64,000 nucleotides of DNA from Alsobacter metallidurans. GTDB lineage: Bacteria > Pseudomonadota > Alphaproteobacteria > Rhizobiales > Beijerinckiaceae. The stretch lies in NCBI RefSeq assembly GCF_014636935.1, contig NZ_BMES01000002.1:496001-560000 (forward strand), given 5' to 3'. Shown here in pieces: positions 9,835 through 17,807 of this stretch. The notes under the pieces are model-generated. The model did not search any database. It worked only from the letters and a program-made list of their open reading frames with translations, and had not been told where the DNA came from. A program made the translations under genes and the position numbers. The first letter of the stretch is position 1. Each line of letters begins with the position of its first letter.

Positions 9835-10310
9835 TAGAGCAGGTCGAGCTCAGGCGCTGCCGCCCCGAGCCCTGTCAGCAACGCGTGAACCTGGCCCCGG
9901 TGGTGCGTTTGGTGGTTGAAGAAGTGGTCCAGCGCCGGCGCGAGCGGCTGCTCGAAGACCTCGGCGCTGCTCACGCGTGAATACCGGATGGCGCCGGCAA
10001 GATCGGCGTCGCTCAGCCCCGCCGCATAACCGACGATGCGCGCGTCCTCCGCCTCGCGGGCGGCCCGCAGCCCGTCAAGCTCCTCGAACAGCACCAGATC
10101 CAGGCGCTTGTAGGTCTCGCCCTCCCCGGTGAAGCGCCGCATCCAGATGCGGTCCGTCACCAGAAGATGGTTCAGCGTACCGTGCACCGAGCGAAAAAAC
10201 GCGCCGCGGTCCGCCCGGTAATCGGCGTCCGACAGGGTGGCGGCCGCGGCGTATACCTTGGCGTTGGCCCACGCGTTGTAGCCGGCGAGCGTGGCGTAGG
10301 GTCGGTACAT
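9777..10310 (-). CDS. DinB family protein (putative metal-dependent enzyme)
   Basis: A 177-residue four-helix-bundle protein of the DinB/YfiT-like superfamily. The expected metal ligands are visible: a His in VHGTLNHLLVTD (around residue 47) and two in FFNHQTHHRGQVHALL (around residue 135). Members include thiol-dependent transferases and hydrolases, but most bacterial copies have no known substrate. The N-terminal YATLAGYNAWANAKVY is characteristic. ATG start at 10310. It stands alone next to a palindromic repeat cluster. Confidence 0.85.
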   Translation of the reverse strand: MYRPYATLAGYNAWANAKVYAAAATLSDADYRADRGAFFRSVHGTLNHLLVTDRIWMRRFTGEGETYKRLDLVLFEELDGLRAAREAEDARIVGYAAGLSDADLAGAIRYSRVSSAEVFEQPLAPALDHFFNHQTHHRGQVHALLTGLGAAAPELDLLYYHRDSGSGASRKVEDATR

Positions 10311-10400
10311 GGCGCTGACTCCTGTTTGGGCGACGATAGCGGCAACGCCCCAGCGAACGCCACCCAGGCGCTTAGCCCCAACCTCGATCCGTTTGTCTTA

Positions 10401-10527
10401 GGGAGAATCGCGCCTTGGCGATCCGTCTCGAAGGACGAGGGATTCCAGAGCGCACGACCTCTCAGTCTCCTGGCCCCCTCGTCCTTCGAGACGCAGGCCC
10501 GAGCGGGGTTGCTCTTCAGGATGAGGG
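10401..10527. repeat. Dispersed palindromic repeat, locus A (two inverted units)
   Basis: Two units face each other. GTCTCGAAGGACGAGGG at 10425-10441 is exactly complementary to 10476-10492, a 17-bp perfect inverted repeat with a 34-base loop. Each unit continues outward into a degenerate hairpin; the right one ends in CTTCAGGATGAGGG (10514-10527). The same sequence family recurs at 19139-19191 and 38353-38491. It resembles REP/BIME-type intergenic elements common in Rhizobiales genomes. The arm sequence could also stall or end transcription between the flanking leftward genes. Confidence 0.75.
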
Positions 10528-10553
10528 AGCATGGAAATCTGAACAGCCTGTCG

Positions 10554-11135
10554 TCAGCGCGGCTTGATGCGCCCGAACACCCGAATCGGTGCGGCAGCCG
10601 AGGCCGGCGCAGCGATAACGACCAACTCGCCCGATGCCGGGAAGACGCCCGTCAGCGCCGTAATATTGACCTGGTGCGTGACGACCACGGCGGCCATGCC
10701 ACCCAGGCCCGCGAGCGCGGCGCGCATGTCGCGCAGGTGCGCCGGCTCGCGCTCCGCGTTGGCGAAAAAAGAATCGAAGGGCGGCGAGCCTTCAACCGGA
10801 GCGACATCCAGCAGCCGCGCGGTTTCCAGCGCCCGGCACCAGCGGCTCGACAGAACGGCCGCGATCGCGACGCCCCTGGAACGCAGCATCGCGCCGGTGC
10901 GGCGCGCCTGCTCGCGCCCGTCGGCGGAAAGATTGCGCTGCGTGGCGCAATCCTCCAGCACGAAGCCCGGCGGATCACCGCCGCCCGGCGCTATGGCGTG
11001 GCGCATCAGCACGATCGCGCCGCCGCGCCGCAAGGCCTCGAACGCCTCCTCCTCGGAGGCCGCCATCGCCGGAAAAGCCGCGAGAAGGCCGAGGACCGCA
11101 ACCAACCAAGGTCGGACGAGCGCTTTTCTGGTCAT
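10554..11135 (-). CDS. Exported histidine phosphatase family protein
   Basis: A 193-residue protein with an N-terminal signal peptide (hydrophobic core LVAVLGLLAAF, likely cleavage after AMA near residue 25). The phosphatase core shows the catalytic LMRHA and a second His in VVVTHQVN. The short core without a large cap domain resembles SixA-like or phosphoglycerate-mutase-like periplasmic phosphatases. The substrate is unknown. It diverges from the small membrane protein gene at 11174. Confidence 0.82.
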   Translation of the reverse strand: MTRKALVRPWLVAVLGLLAAFPAMAASEEEAFEALRRGGAIVLMRHAIAPGGGDPPGFVLEDCATQRNLSADGREQARRTGAMLRSRGVAIAAVLSSRWCRALETARLLDVAPVEGSPPFDSFFANAEREPAHLRDMRAALAGLGGMAAVVVTHQVNITALTGVFPASGELVVIAAPASAAAPIRVFGRIKPR

Positions 11136-11173
11136 GCCGTGTATAAGCGCACGGAGCCCGTTTGGATCAGTTG

Positions 11174-11428
11174 ATGTTCACCGCCATTCTTCTCGCCTTC
11201 GACCTCGCCATCGCGATCTCGGCCTTGGCGTCAGGCTGGCTCTGGTGGCTCGCGAGCCGGCAACGCATCCGGCGTATCTCCCGCCACGAGGAGCTCGACG
11301 CAGCCGATCTCAATCGGATCGTGACGGCGCTCAACAGGACGCAGATCCTGAATTCCCGGGCCGCCCTCACCACAGCGGCGGCCGCCGTGTTCGCGGTGAT
11401 CCGTTTGCTGCTGAATTACCTGGCGTAG
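11174..11428 (+). CDS. Small two-helix membrane protein, unknown function
   Basis: An 84-residue protein starting at the ATG 11174 (a TTG at 11162 would add four residues). Two hydrophobic helices, roughly residues 2-27 (FTAILLAFDLAIAISALASG) and 60-83, flank a basic and then acidic linker (RQRIRRISRHEELD). No family is recognised. Codon use is normal. It diverges from the histidine phosphatase gene with 38 bases between the starts. Confidence 0.55.
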   Translation: MFTAILLAFDLAIAISALASGWLWWLASRQRIRRISRHEELDAADLNRIVTALNRTQILNSRAALTTAAAAVFAVIRLLLNYLA

Positions 11429-11503
11429 CTGCGCGGTCGGCTTTGCAGCCCGCCTGCCCGACAATTCGCGACGGCTACCCTCGCCCCATCCTGAACGCGC
11501 CAA

Positions 11504-11534
11504 AACGAAAAAGGGCGGCCCGAGAGCCGCCCTT
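11504..11534 (-). terminator. Rho-independent terminator of rplM-rpsI
   Basis: On the minus strand, 42 bases after the rpsI stop, a perfect 9-bp stem AAGGGCGGC/GCCGCCCTT (11511-11519 with 11526-11534) with a 6-base loop is followed by TTTCGTTT. This is a canonical intrinsic terminator. Confidence 0.87.
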
Positions 11535-11576
11535 CCGTATCTCGCGCAGCACGCGAGACAAACCGTGCAAGCGCCT

Positions 11577-12056
11577 TTAGCGCTTGGAGAACTGGAAGCT
11601 CCGGCGAGCCTTCTTGCGGCCGTACTTCTTGCGCTCGACGACGCGCGAGTCGCGGGTCAGGAAGCCGACCTTCTTCAGCGCCGGGCGAAGCTCGGGCTCG
11701 AAATAGGTCAGGGCCTTGGACAGGCCGTGGCGCACCGCGCCGGCCTGGCCGGACAGACCGCCGCCCGCGACCGTGACGACGATGTCGTACTGGTCGACCC
11801 GGTTGGCGACCTGCAGCGGCTGCTGCAGGATCATCCGCAGAACCGGGCGGGCGAAGTACACGCCGAGCTCACGGTTGTTCACCGTGACCTTGCCAACGCC
11901 GGGCTTGATCCAGACGCGGGCGACCGCGTCCTTGCGCTTGCCGGTCGCGTAGGCGCGGCCCTGGGCGTCGAGCTTCTGGACGTGCTTGGGAGCCTCGGGG
12001 GAAGCGGTCTCGACCGCGCCCTTGAGGTCCTGCAGGGACTGGAGGGTTTCGGCCAT
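11577..12056 (-). CDS. rpsI: 30S ribosomal protein S9
   Basis: Small-subunit protein S9, 159 residues, whose C-terminal tail reaches the P-site tRNA. Diagnostic features are [41 protein letters not shown] and the ending [12 protein letters not shown]. The first ~30 residues are an acidic/neutral extension common in alphaproteobacterial S9. It starts two bases after the rplM stop and is co-transcribed with it. Confidence 0.98.
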   Translation of the reverse strand: MAETLQSLQDLKGAVETASPEAPKHVQKLDAQGRAYATGKRKDAVARVWIKPGVGKVTVNNRELGVYFARPVLRMILQQPLQVANRVDQYDIVVTVAGGGLSGQAGAVRHGLSKALTYFEPELRPALKKVGFLTRDSRVVERKKYGRKKARRSFQFSKR

Positions 12057-12058
12057 GA

Positions 12059-12523
12059 TCAGGCGTTCCTCGCGTTCTTACGGTTCAGCGCCGCGACGTC
12101 GAGCGTCGTGGGCTCCTGGGCGACATGGGGATGCTCCGCGCCCTTGTAGACGCGCAGGTTGCCGAGCTGCTTGCGGCCGAGCGGGCCACGGGGAAGCATG
12201 CGCTCCACGGCCTTCTCGACGACGCGCTCGGGGAAACGACCTTCGAGGATGAACTTCGCAGTCCGCTCCTTGATGCCGCCCGGATAACCGGTGTGATGGT
12301 AATAGACCTTCTGCTCGCGCTTGCGGCCGGTCAGAACCACCTTGTCGGCGTTCACGATGATGATGTTGTCGCCGCAATCGACGTGGGGCGTGTAGCTCGC
12401 CTTGTGCTTGCCGCGCAGCCGCATGGCCACGAGCGACGCGAGACGACCCACCACGAGGCCTTTCGCGTCGATCAGCACCCACTTCTTGTCGACCTCGGCG
12501 GGCTTGGCCGAATAGGTCTTCAT
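12059..12523 (-). CDS. rplM: 50S ribosomal protein L13
   Basis: Large-subunit assembly protein L13, 154 residues, near the usual length. Characteristic segments are [46 protein letters not shown] and [18 protein letters not shown]. First gene of the rplM-rpsI operon, preceded by a strong promoter at 12613-12641. Confidence 0.98.
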   Translation of the reverse strand: MKTYSAKPAEVDKKWVLIDAKGLVVGRLASLVAMRLRGKHKASYTPHVDCGDNIIIVNADKVVLTGRKREQKVYYHHTGYPGGIKERTAKFILEGRFPERVVEKAVERMLPRGPLGRKQLGNLRVYKGAEHPHVAQEPTTLDVAALNRKNARNA

Positions 12524-12612
12524 GAGACAGTTCCGATCTGGGCGCGCCGACGCGAAACGCTGGCGCGGGAATGAAAACGCGGGCGACCAAGGGCCGCCCG
12601 TGCGATGGGCTG

Positions 12613-12641
12613 CGTATACGCGAGCCCTTGCGCGTCGTCAA
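12613..12641 (-). promoter_or_regulatory. Probable sigma-70 promoter of rplM-rpsI
   Basis: On the minus strand: TTGACG (12641-12636), a 17-base spacer, then TATACG (12618-12613). Both boxes and spacing fit the housekeeping consensus and leave a leader of roughly 80 bases before rplM. Confidence 0.7.
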
Positions 12642-12723
12642 CGCCCACTATGCGCCAGATCTGACTGAAAGCCCCACAAAATCAGCGCATTAACAATTGC
12701 GGTAATATTATACCGTACATATT

Positions 12724-13164
12724 TCAGCGCGGCGGGATCGAATAGGTCCCGGTTACGTGGGCGACGGGTTCGTCGGAGCCTTCCGAAGTGATGGTCACCT
12801 CTCCGACCGCCAGGCGTTTGCCGAGCTTCAGCAGACGGCAATCGGCGTACAGCGCCCGCGGCTCGGGCTTGCGCAGGAAGTTGATGGACAGGTTCGTGGT
12901 CACCGCGAGGCCGACTGGCCCGATGGCCCCCAGCACCGCCGCGTACATGGCGAAGTCCGCCAGCGTCATCATGGCCGGGCCCGATATGGTGCCGCCCGGC
13001 CGCAGCTGGCTCGGGTGGTAGTCCATCCGCAGCCGCGCCCCGTGCGGCGGGATCTCCAGCACGTGCCAGATGCGGCCATGCGTGAACATCTGTGGAAATT
13101 CGCGCTCCAGAAACGCGTCCAGTTCCGCCAGCGACATCACCGCCCGCTTCTCGCCCTGCGTCAT
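12724..13164 (-). CDS. PaaI-type hotdog thioesterase
   Basis: A 146-residue hotdog-fold protein of the PaaI/YbgC-like thioesterase group. The segment RPGGTISGPAMMTLADFAMYAAVLG corresponds to the central hotdog helix; the usual HGG is replaced by GGTISGP. Probably hydrolyses an acyl- or aryl-CoA; the substrate cannot be told. It diverges from a crotonase-family gene across 104 bases, so both may act on CoA thioesters, which is inference. ATG start at 13164. Confidence 0.8.
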   Translation of the reverse strand: MTQGEKRAVMSLAELDAFLEREFPQMFTHGRIWHVLEIPPHGARLRMDYHPSQLRPGGTISGPAMMTLADFAMYAAVLGAIGPVGLAVTTNLSINFLRKPEPRALYADCRLLKLGKRLAVGEVTITSEGSDEPVAHVTGTYSIPPR

Positions 13165-13268
13165 CCCGGCCTGCGCTCCCGCCCGCTTCGTCGGCGTTCC
13201 CGCCGCGCATCATTCGGCCTATGTATGGGCAATGATGCGCCATCGGCGCAACCGGCGGAGTCAACGAA

Positions 13269-14102
13269 ATGCAGGTGAGCGAAACTGCCCAACCCGCGCC
13301 CGACCGCGGTGCTTCGGCCTCCGTTTTGCTGCGAGCCGACAAAGAGAACGTCGCGCTGCTGACCCTGCACCGGCCGGAAGCGCGAAACGCCCTCTCGGAC
13401 GCCCTTATCGACGCCTTGTCCCGCGAACTCGACGCCATCGCGGCGGACCGGAGCATCCGCGCCGTGATTGTCGCCTCGGCGCCGAGCTCGTGCTTTTCGT
13501 CCGGGCACGACCTGAAGGAAATCTCCGCCCGCCGCTCCGACCCGGACCGCGGCCGCGCCTATTTCGAGGACCTGCTCGGGCGCTGCGCCGCCATGATGCA
13601 AAAGATCGTGCGCCTGCCCCAGCCCGTGATCGCGGCGGTCGAGAGCCTCGCGACGGCGGCGGGCTGTCAGCTCGTCGCTTCCTGCGATCTCGCGGTAGCG
13701 GGCGAAGACGCGCGCTTTTGCACGCCGGGCGTTCACATCGGGCTTTTCTGCTCCACCCCGATGGTGGCGCTGTCGCGCAACGTCGCGCCCAAGCACGCCA
13801 TGGAAATGCTGCTCACCGGGGAAACCATCGCGGCGGCCGACGCCTTGCGGATGGGCTTGGTGAACCGGGTCGTCCCGGCCGGCCATGCGGTCGACGCGGC
13901 GCGGCGGCTCGCGGCCGTGATCGCGTCCAAGTCAGCGCCGGTGCTCGCGGTCGGCAAGCGCGCCTTCTACGAGCAGATCGAGATGGGCCTCGAGGACGCC
14001 TACGCGCATGCCTCGCGCGTGATGGCCGAGAACATGTTGGCCCGCGACGCCGAGGAGGGCATCGGCGCCTTTCTCGAGAAGCGGACGCCCCGCTGGGAGT
14101 GA
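13269..14102 (+). CDS. Crotonase-fold protein (ECHDC3-like), catalytic Glu residues absent
   Basis: A 277-residue enoyl-CoA hydratase/isomerase family protein. The fold is clear: RPEARNALSDALIDAL, the first oxyanion-hole segment SSGHDLKE, and AAGCQLVASCDLAVAGEDARF. However, aligning with rat mitochondrial hydratase puts Q134 at the position of catalytic Glu144 and G154 at that of Glu164, with the same 20-residue spacing. A normal hydration reaction is therefore unlikely. The pattern fits the ECHDC3-type subgroup. GGAG lies 8 bases before the ATG. Often annotated simply as enoyl-CoA hydratase. Confidence 0.85.
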   Translation: MQVSETAQPAPDRGASASVLLRADKENVALLTLHRPEARNALSDALIDALSRELDAIAADRSIRAVIVASAPSSCFSSGHDLKEISARRSDPDRGRAYFEDLLGRCAAMMQKIVRLPQPVIAAVESLATAAGCQLVASCDLAVAGEDARFCTPGVHIGLFCSTPMVALSRNVAPKHAMEMLLTGETIAAADALRMGLVNRVVPAGHAVDAARRLAAVIASKSAPVLAVGKRAFYEQIEMGLEDAYAHASRVMAENMLARDAEEGIGAFLEKRTPRWE

Positions 14103-14200
14103 CCCGGTTCCATCGGATCGCCGGCCCCAGTTGCGCGTTGGCGTGACGTGCGTCGCCGCGACGGCGCCCCGCCCCGTGTCACGAGAGCCAGCCCCGCCGC

Positions 14201-15658
14201 ATGGACCAGGTCGACCTCCCCCTCCGCCGCCACTCCGTTTTCACCCCCGCCCCTTGCGCCCTCCCGTGGATTCAGGTCGCCCCGGGGGCACCCTATTTCC
14301 AGACGGAAACCGGCGCGGCCTGGCACCCGATCGGCGGGAACGAGGCAATCTCGTGGGCCGAGCTCGACGGGCTGTTTCGGCGACGCGACCTGCCGGCGGT
14401 AGACCGATATCTTGGCGACCTCGCCCAGCAGGGCGTCACTGTGCTGCGCCTGATGCTCGAATACGCGCAGGTGCGGCACCGCTATTTTGAGCGACCGGCC
14501 GGGCGCTTCCCGCCCACCATGGTGCAGCTCTGGGACGACATGTTCGCCCTGTGCGAGAAGCACGGGCTGCGCCTGCTGCTAACGCCGGTGGACACGTTCT
14601 GGACCTGGCTGCACTGGTGCCATCACCCCTACAACCGCGCCAATGGCGGCCCGCTGGCGGATCCCTCGCAAATGCTCCTGTGCGTCGACACGCGCGAGTT
14701 CATCAAGAACCGCCTCGCCTTCGCAACGCGACGCTGGGGCGGCTCCGGCGCGTTGTTCGCGTGGGATCTCTGGAACGAGATTCACCCCGCCCAGGGCGGC
14801 GACGCGGCCGAGTGCTTTCCCGAGTTCATCGCGGACCTATCGCACCACGTGCGCCGCCTCGAATTGGACCTGTATGGCCGGTCCCACCCCCAGACCGTCT
14901 CTATTTTTGGGCCCGAGCTCGAGTGGCGGGCGCACATGCCGCTCAAGGAGCCGATTTTCCGCCATCCCGACCTCGATTTCGCGACCGTGCACGTCTACCA
15001 GCAGGGCACCATCGACGACCCCGCCGACACGGTCGCGCCGGCGCTCGACATGGCTCGCCATGTCCGTGCTCACCTTGCCGAGATCGCTGACGGCAGGCCG
15101 TATTGCGACAGCGAGCACGGCCCCATTCACAGGTTCAAGGACAAGAAGCTGAACCTGCCCGAAGCTTTCGACGACGAGTACTTCCGGCACATGCAATGGG
15201 CGCACCTGGCCGCTGGCGGCGCCGGCGGCGGGATGCGCTGGCCCAACCGCAACCCGCACCGGCTCACCGAAGGCATGCGCCGCGAACAGGGCAAGCTCGC
15301 CCGCTTCCTGCCCGAGTTCGACTGGCTGAGCTTCCGCCGCGAAGGCATCGATGTCGAAGTCGCGGCGGACGGCGCCGTCCACGCCATGGCGTGCGGCGAC
15401 GACCGCCAGGCGCTGGTCTACCTGCTGCGCGGCGACGCGGTCGGGCCCGACGGCATGCTGGATCGTCAGGCGCCCGCGCTGGTGGTGCGCGTGGTCGTGC
15501 CGGGACTTGCGGACGGCGAGTACCGCGTGACCTTGTGGGATCCGGTGGCCGGCGAACCGCGCGAGCGCCTCTTGGCCGGCAGCCATGAGGGAGCGCTGCG
15601 CGCCTGCGTCCCGGCGTTCCGGACGGACCTGATCCTGGCGGTGCGACCCGCCCCCTGA
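14201..15658 (+). CDS. Cytoplasmic clan GH-A glycoside hydrolase (GH5-like)
   Basis: A 485-residue TIM-barrel glycoside hydrolase with a C-terminal beta-rich domain (about residues 390-485). AWDLWNEIHP gives the Asn-Glu acid/base pair (N192-E193) and CDSEHGP the probable nucleophile E305, at strands 4 and 7 as in clan GH-A. There is no signal peptide, so the enzyme should act on imported or internal glycans. The exact CAZy family and substrate cannot be assigned by eye; GH5 is closest. It has no sugar transporter or other glycan genes next to it. Confidence 0.75.
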   Translation: MDQVDLPLRRHSVFTPAPCALPWIQVAPGAPYFQTETGAAWHPIGGNEAISWAELDGLFRRRDLPAVDRYLGDLAQQGVTVLRLMLEYAQVRHRYFERPAGRFPPTMVQLWDDMFALCEKHGLRLLLTPVDTFWTWLHWCHHPYNRANGGPLADPSQMLLCVDTREFIKNRLAFATRRWGGSGALFAWDLWNEIHPAQGGDAAECFPEFIADLSHHVRRLELDLYGRSHPQTVSIFGPELEWRAHMPLKEPIFRHPDLDFATVHVYQQGTIDDPADTVAPALDMARHVRAHLAEIADGRPYCDSEHGPIHRFKDKKLNLPEAFDDEYFRHMQWAHLAAGGAGGGMRWPNRNPHRLTEGMRREQGKLARFLPEFDWLSFRREGIDVEVAADGAVHAMACGDDRQALVYLLRGDAVGPDGMLDRQAPALVVRVVVPGLADGEYRVTLWDPVAGEPRERLLAGSHEGALRACVPAFRTDLILAVRPAP

Positions 15659-15711
15659 GGCGCGCGCCTGTTTCGATGGCGCCGCGCCCGGCGCTGGTGT
15701 AACTCTCGGCC

Positions 15712-16263
15712 ATGACGCACGACAGCTACCCCGACGACCTGATCCGCGGCATTCTCCACAACGTGAAGACCGTTGCGCTGGTCGGCTTTTCCAATAATCC
15801 GGCCCGCCCGAGCTGGATCGTGACGAAATACCTCATCGAGCGCGGCTACCAGGTGGTCCCGGTCAATCCGGGCCTCGCCGGCCAGACGGTGCTGGGCCAG
15901 CTCGTCTACGGCTCCCTGAAGGACATCCCCTTCCCGCTCGACATGGTGGAGATCTTCCGCAACTCGGAAGCCGCCGGCCCGATCACCGACGAGGCGCTGG
16001 CGCTCGATCCCCTGCCGCGGGTGATCTGGATGCAGCTCTCGGTGCGCAACGACGAAGCCGCCGCTCGCGCCGAGGCGAAGGGCGTCACCGTGATCATGAA
16101 CCGCTGCCCGAAGATCGAGTTCGGCCGGCTGTCGGGCGAAATCGGCTGGAACGGCATCAACTCGCGCATCCTGTCGTCCAAGCGCGCCGTGATGGCCGAG
16201 AAGGGCTTCCAGAAGCGCACCCTCGGTCCGCCCGGCGTGAACCCGTTCGGGACGCGCCGCTGA
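15712..16263 (+). CDS. CoA-binding domain protein (YccU-like)
   Basis: A 183-residue single Rossmann-type CoA-binding domain. VALVGFSNNPARPSWIVTKYLIERGYQVVPVNP is the nucleotide-binding strand-loop-helix region (residues about 21-53), and the conserved Cys in VIMNRCPKIE is present. This family often lies near methionine/cysteine sulfhydrylase genes; here metY is 1.5 kb away. The biochemical role is unknown. Confidence 0.85.
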   Translation: MTHDSYPDDLIRGILHNVKTVALVGFSNNPARPSWIVTKYLIERGYQVVPVNPGLAGQTVLGQLVYGSLKDIPFPLDMVEIFRNSEAAGPITDEALALDPLPRVIWMQLSVRNDEAAARAEAKGVTVIMNRCPKIEFGRLSGEIGWNGINSRILSSKRAVMAEKGFQKRTLGPPGVNPFGTRR

Positions 16264-16266
16264 GCC

Positions 16267-16578
16267 TCAGAAATGCGCGCCGCGGATGACCTGGACGTCC
16301 GACACGGCGACGATCGCGATCCGGTTCGCGAGGTAGGCCGACACCGCCTCCAGCGTCGCATCCAGCCGCGTCGCATCCAGGATGCACAGCACCGCCACCA
16401 TGCGGCCGGCGCTGGTGACCTGCCCGGCCTCGTCCCACGGACCGTGCCGCCCGCTCCCCGCCAGGGCCGGCAGCACAGTGTAGCCGGTCGCCTGCAGGCG
16501 ATCGAGGATCGCCAGCACGCCATTCAGCGCCGGCGCCTCGATGATGATCTCGATCTTCTTCTTCGCGTGCATGTCCAT
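16267..16578 (-). CDS. sbtB: PII-like protein, SbtB type
   Basis: A 103-residue ferredoxin-like protein of the PII superfamily, starting MDMHAKKKIEIIIEAPALNGVL and containing the loop GSGRHGPWDEAGQV (about residues 42-55), which corresponds to the T-loop region of SbtB proteins. It lacks the C-terminal cysteine pair (redox loop) known from cyanobacterial SbtB. It follows the SbtA-like transporter gene by only eight bases, the standard arrangement in which SbtB binds adenyl nucleotides and gates bicarbonate uptake. The role here is inferred from that pairing. Confidence 0.8.
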   Translation of the reverse strand: MDMHAKKKIEIIIEAPALNGVLAILDRLQATGYTVLPALAGSGRHGPWDEAGQVTSAGRMVAVLCILDATRLDATLEAVSAYLANRIAIVAVSDVQVIRGAHF

Positions 16579-16586
16579 GGCGGGCC

Positions 16587-17564
16587 TCACGGGCTGACGC
16601 TTCGGGCCAGCAGCAGATAGAGCGGCAGGCCGATCGCGAGATTGAACGGAAAGGTGACGCCGAGCGAGAGCGTCAGGTAAATGGCAGGCTCCGCCTGCGG
16701 CAGCGCAATCCGCATGGCGGCGGGCGCGGCGATGTAGGACGCCGACGCCGCCAGTGTGATGAACAGCATCGCGCCGCCGGTGGAGAGGCCGAGGCCCAAC
16801 GCGATCGCGGTTGCGATGGCGGCCGAAATCAGCGGCATCCCGATCCCGAACAGGATCAGCGGCGCGGTCAAAAACCGCCGCGCCCGCGACAGGCCGCGTC
16901 CGGCGACGAGCCCCATGTCGAGCAGGAACAGGCACAGCAACCCGCGGAACAGGTCCACGAACAGGGGCGCGATCGGCTTCACGCCGGCCGGCCCCGCGAT
17001 CCAGCCCACCACGAAAGAGCCGACCAGCACCACCACCGAGCCGTTCAGCCCGGCCTCGCGCAGCAGGTGGCCAACCGATCCAGTGGCGGCTTCCGGCGCG
17101 GCCCGCCGGGCGATCAGCAGCGCCGCCATGATGGCGGGCGTCTCCATCACGGCCGCCACCGCGACCATGTAGCCTTCCGAGCCGAGCCCCGCTCGCGACA
17201 GCGCGTCCAGCGCGGCCGCGAAGGTCACGGCCGAGATGGAGCCGTAATGGGCCGCTACCGCGGCCGCGTCGACCGCCCCCAGGCGGCTGATCAGGCGCAG
17301 CACTCCGTAGGCGAGCGCCGGAATCAGAAACGACAGCGCCGCGCCGGCCAGCACCGTCCAGATCAGCTGAGGCTGCAACCCCTGGCGGGACACCTCCACA
17401 CCGCCTTTCAGGCCGATCGCCATCATCAGGTAGATCGCCAGCGCCTTTGCGACGGCTTCAGGAAAGCTCAGGTCCGAGCGCGCCAGCGCGGCTCCGACGC
17501 CGAGCGCAAAAAACAGCACCACCGGCGACAACAAGTTGCCGACGGCCAGATCCAACGCACCCAT
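16587..17564 (-). CDS. sbtA: Sodium-dependent bicarbonate transporter family permease SbtA
   Basis: A 325-residue membrane protein with about ten hydrophobic helices in two inverted halves, matching the SbtA (DUF897) family: NLLSPVVLFFALGVGAALARSDL near the start, HYGSISAVTFAAAL, SASYIAAPAAMRIALPQAEPAIYLTLSLGVTFPFNL near the end. SbtA imports bicarbonate with sodium. ATG at 17564 is chosen because GGGGA lies about 8 bases upstream; the frame stays open 20 codons further up. It precedes sbtB. No carboxysome or RuBisCO gene is in this window. Confidence 0.85.
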   Translation of the reverse strand: MGALDLAVGNLLSPVVLFFALGVGAALARSDLSFPEAVAKALAIYLMMAIGLKGGVEVSRQGLQPQLIWTVLAGAALSFLIPALAYGVLRLISRLGAVDAAAVAAHYGSISAVTFAAALDALSRAGLGSEGYMVAVAAVMETPAIMAALLIARRAAPEAATGSVGHLLREAGLNGSVVVLVGSFVVGWIAGPAGVKPIAPLFVDLFRGLLCLFLLDMGLVAGRGLSRARRFLTAPLILFGIGMPLISAAIATAIALGLGLSTGGAMLFITLAASASYIAAPAAMRIALPQAEPAIYLTLSLGVTFPFNLAIGLPLYLLLARSVSP

Positions 17565-17622
17565 GTCTGCTATCCCCTGCCCAGCTGCAGCCACTGCTAC
17601 CGCAAGCGGGCCCCTATTCAAC

Positions 17623-17643
17623 ATTTATTGTCGTGAAATAAAT
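17623..17643. promoter_or_regulatory. Symmetrical AT-rich operator-like sequence upstream of sbtA
   Basis: ATTTATT-GTCGTGA-AATAAAT is a perfect 7-bp inverted repeat with a 7-base spacer, in a very AT-rich island 58 bases upstream of the sbtA start, between divergent sbtA and metY. It contains T-N11-A symmetry as in LysR-type regulator sites. The regulator is unknown; no regulator gene is adjacent. Confidence 0.4.
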
Positions 17644-17714
17644 ACATTTGACGGCTGGAGGATTGTGGGCCGATTTAGCCGATCCCAGACGTGTATTTAC
17701 AACTTGCCCGCGCG

Positions 17715-17743
17715 TTGACGCTGCTGGGTTCGTTCGGTAAAAA
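17715..17743 (+). promoter_or_regulatory. Possible sigma-70 promoter of metY
   Basis: TTGACG (17715-17720), a 17-base spacer, then TAAAAA (17738-17743). The spacing is ideal, and the -10 box is moderate. It would give a leader of about 58 bases before the metY ATG. Confidence 0.4.
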
Positions 17744-17807
17744 GAACAGCAATCCACTTTCCAAGAACGTCGCGGGCTCGCCCGCGCTCCTGCACGAGGA
17801 CACGCCC

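Noticed and set aside
16579-16935. Longer start for sbtB inside sbtA
   Set aside because: The extra part is sbtA in another frame; PII-like homology begins at the ATG 16578.
17644-17807. Possible SAM-II riboswitch before metY
   Set aside because: The expected pseudoknot elements of the metA/SAM-II motif were not found in the leader; only a promoter-like pair of boxes is visible.
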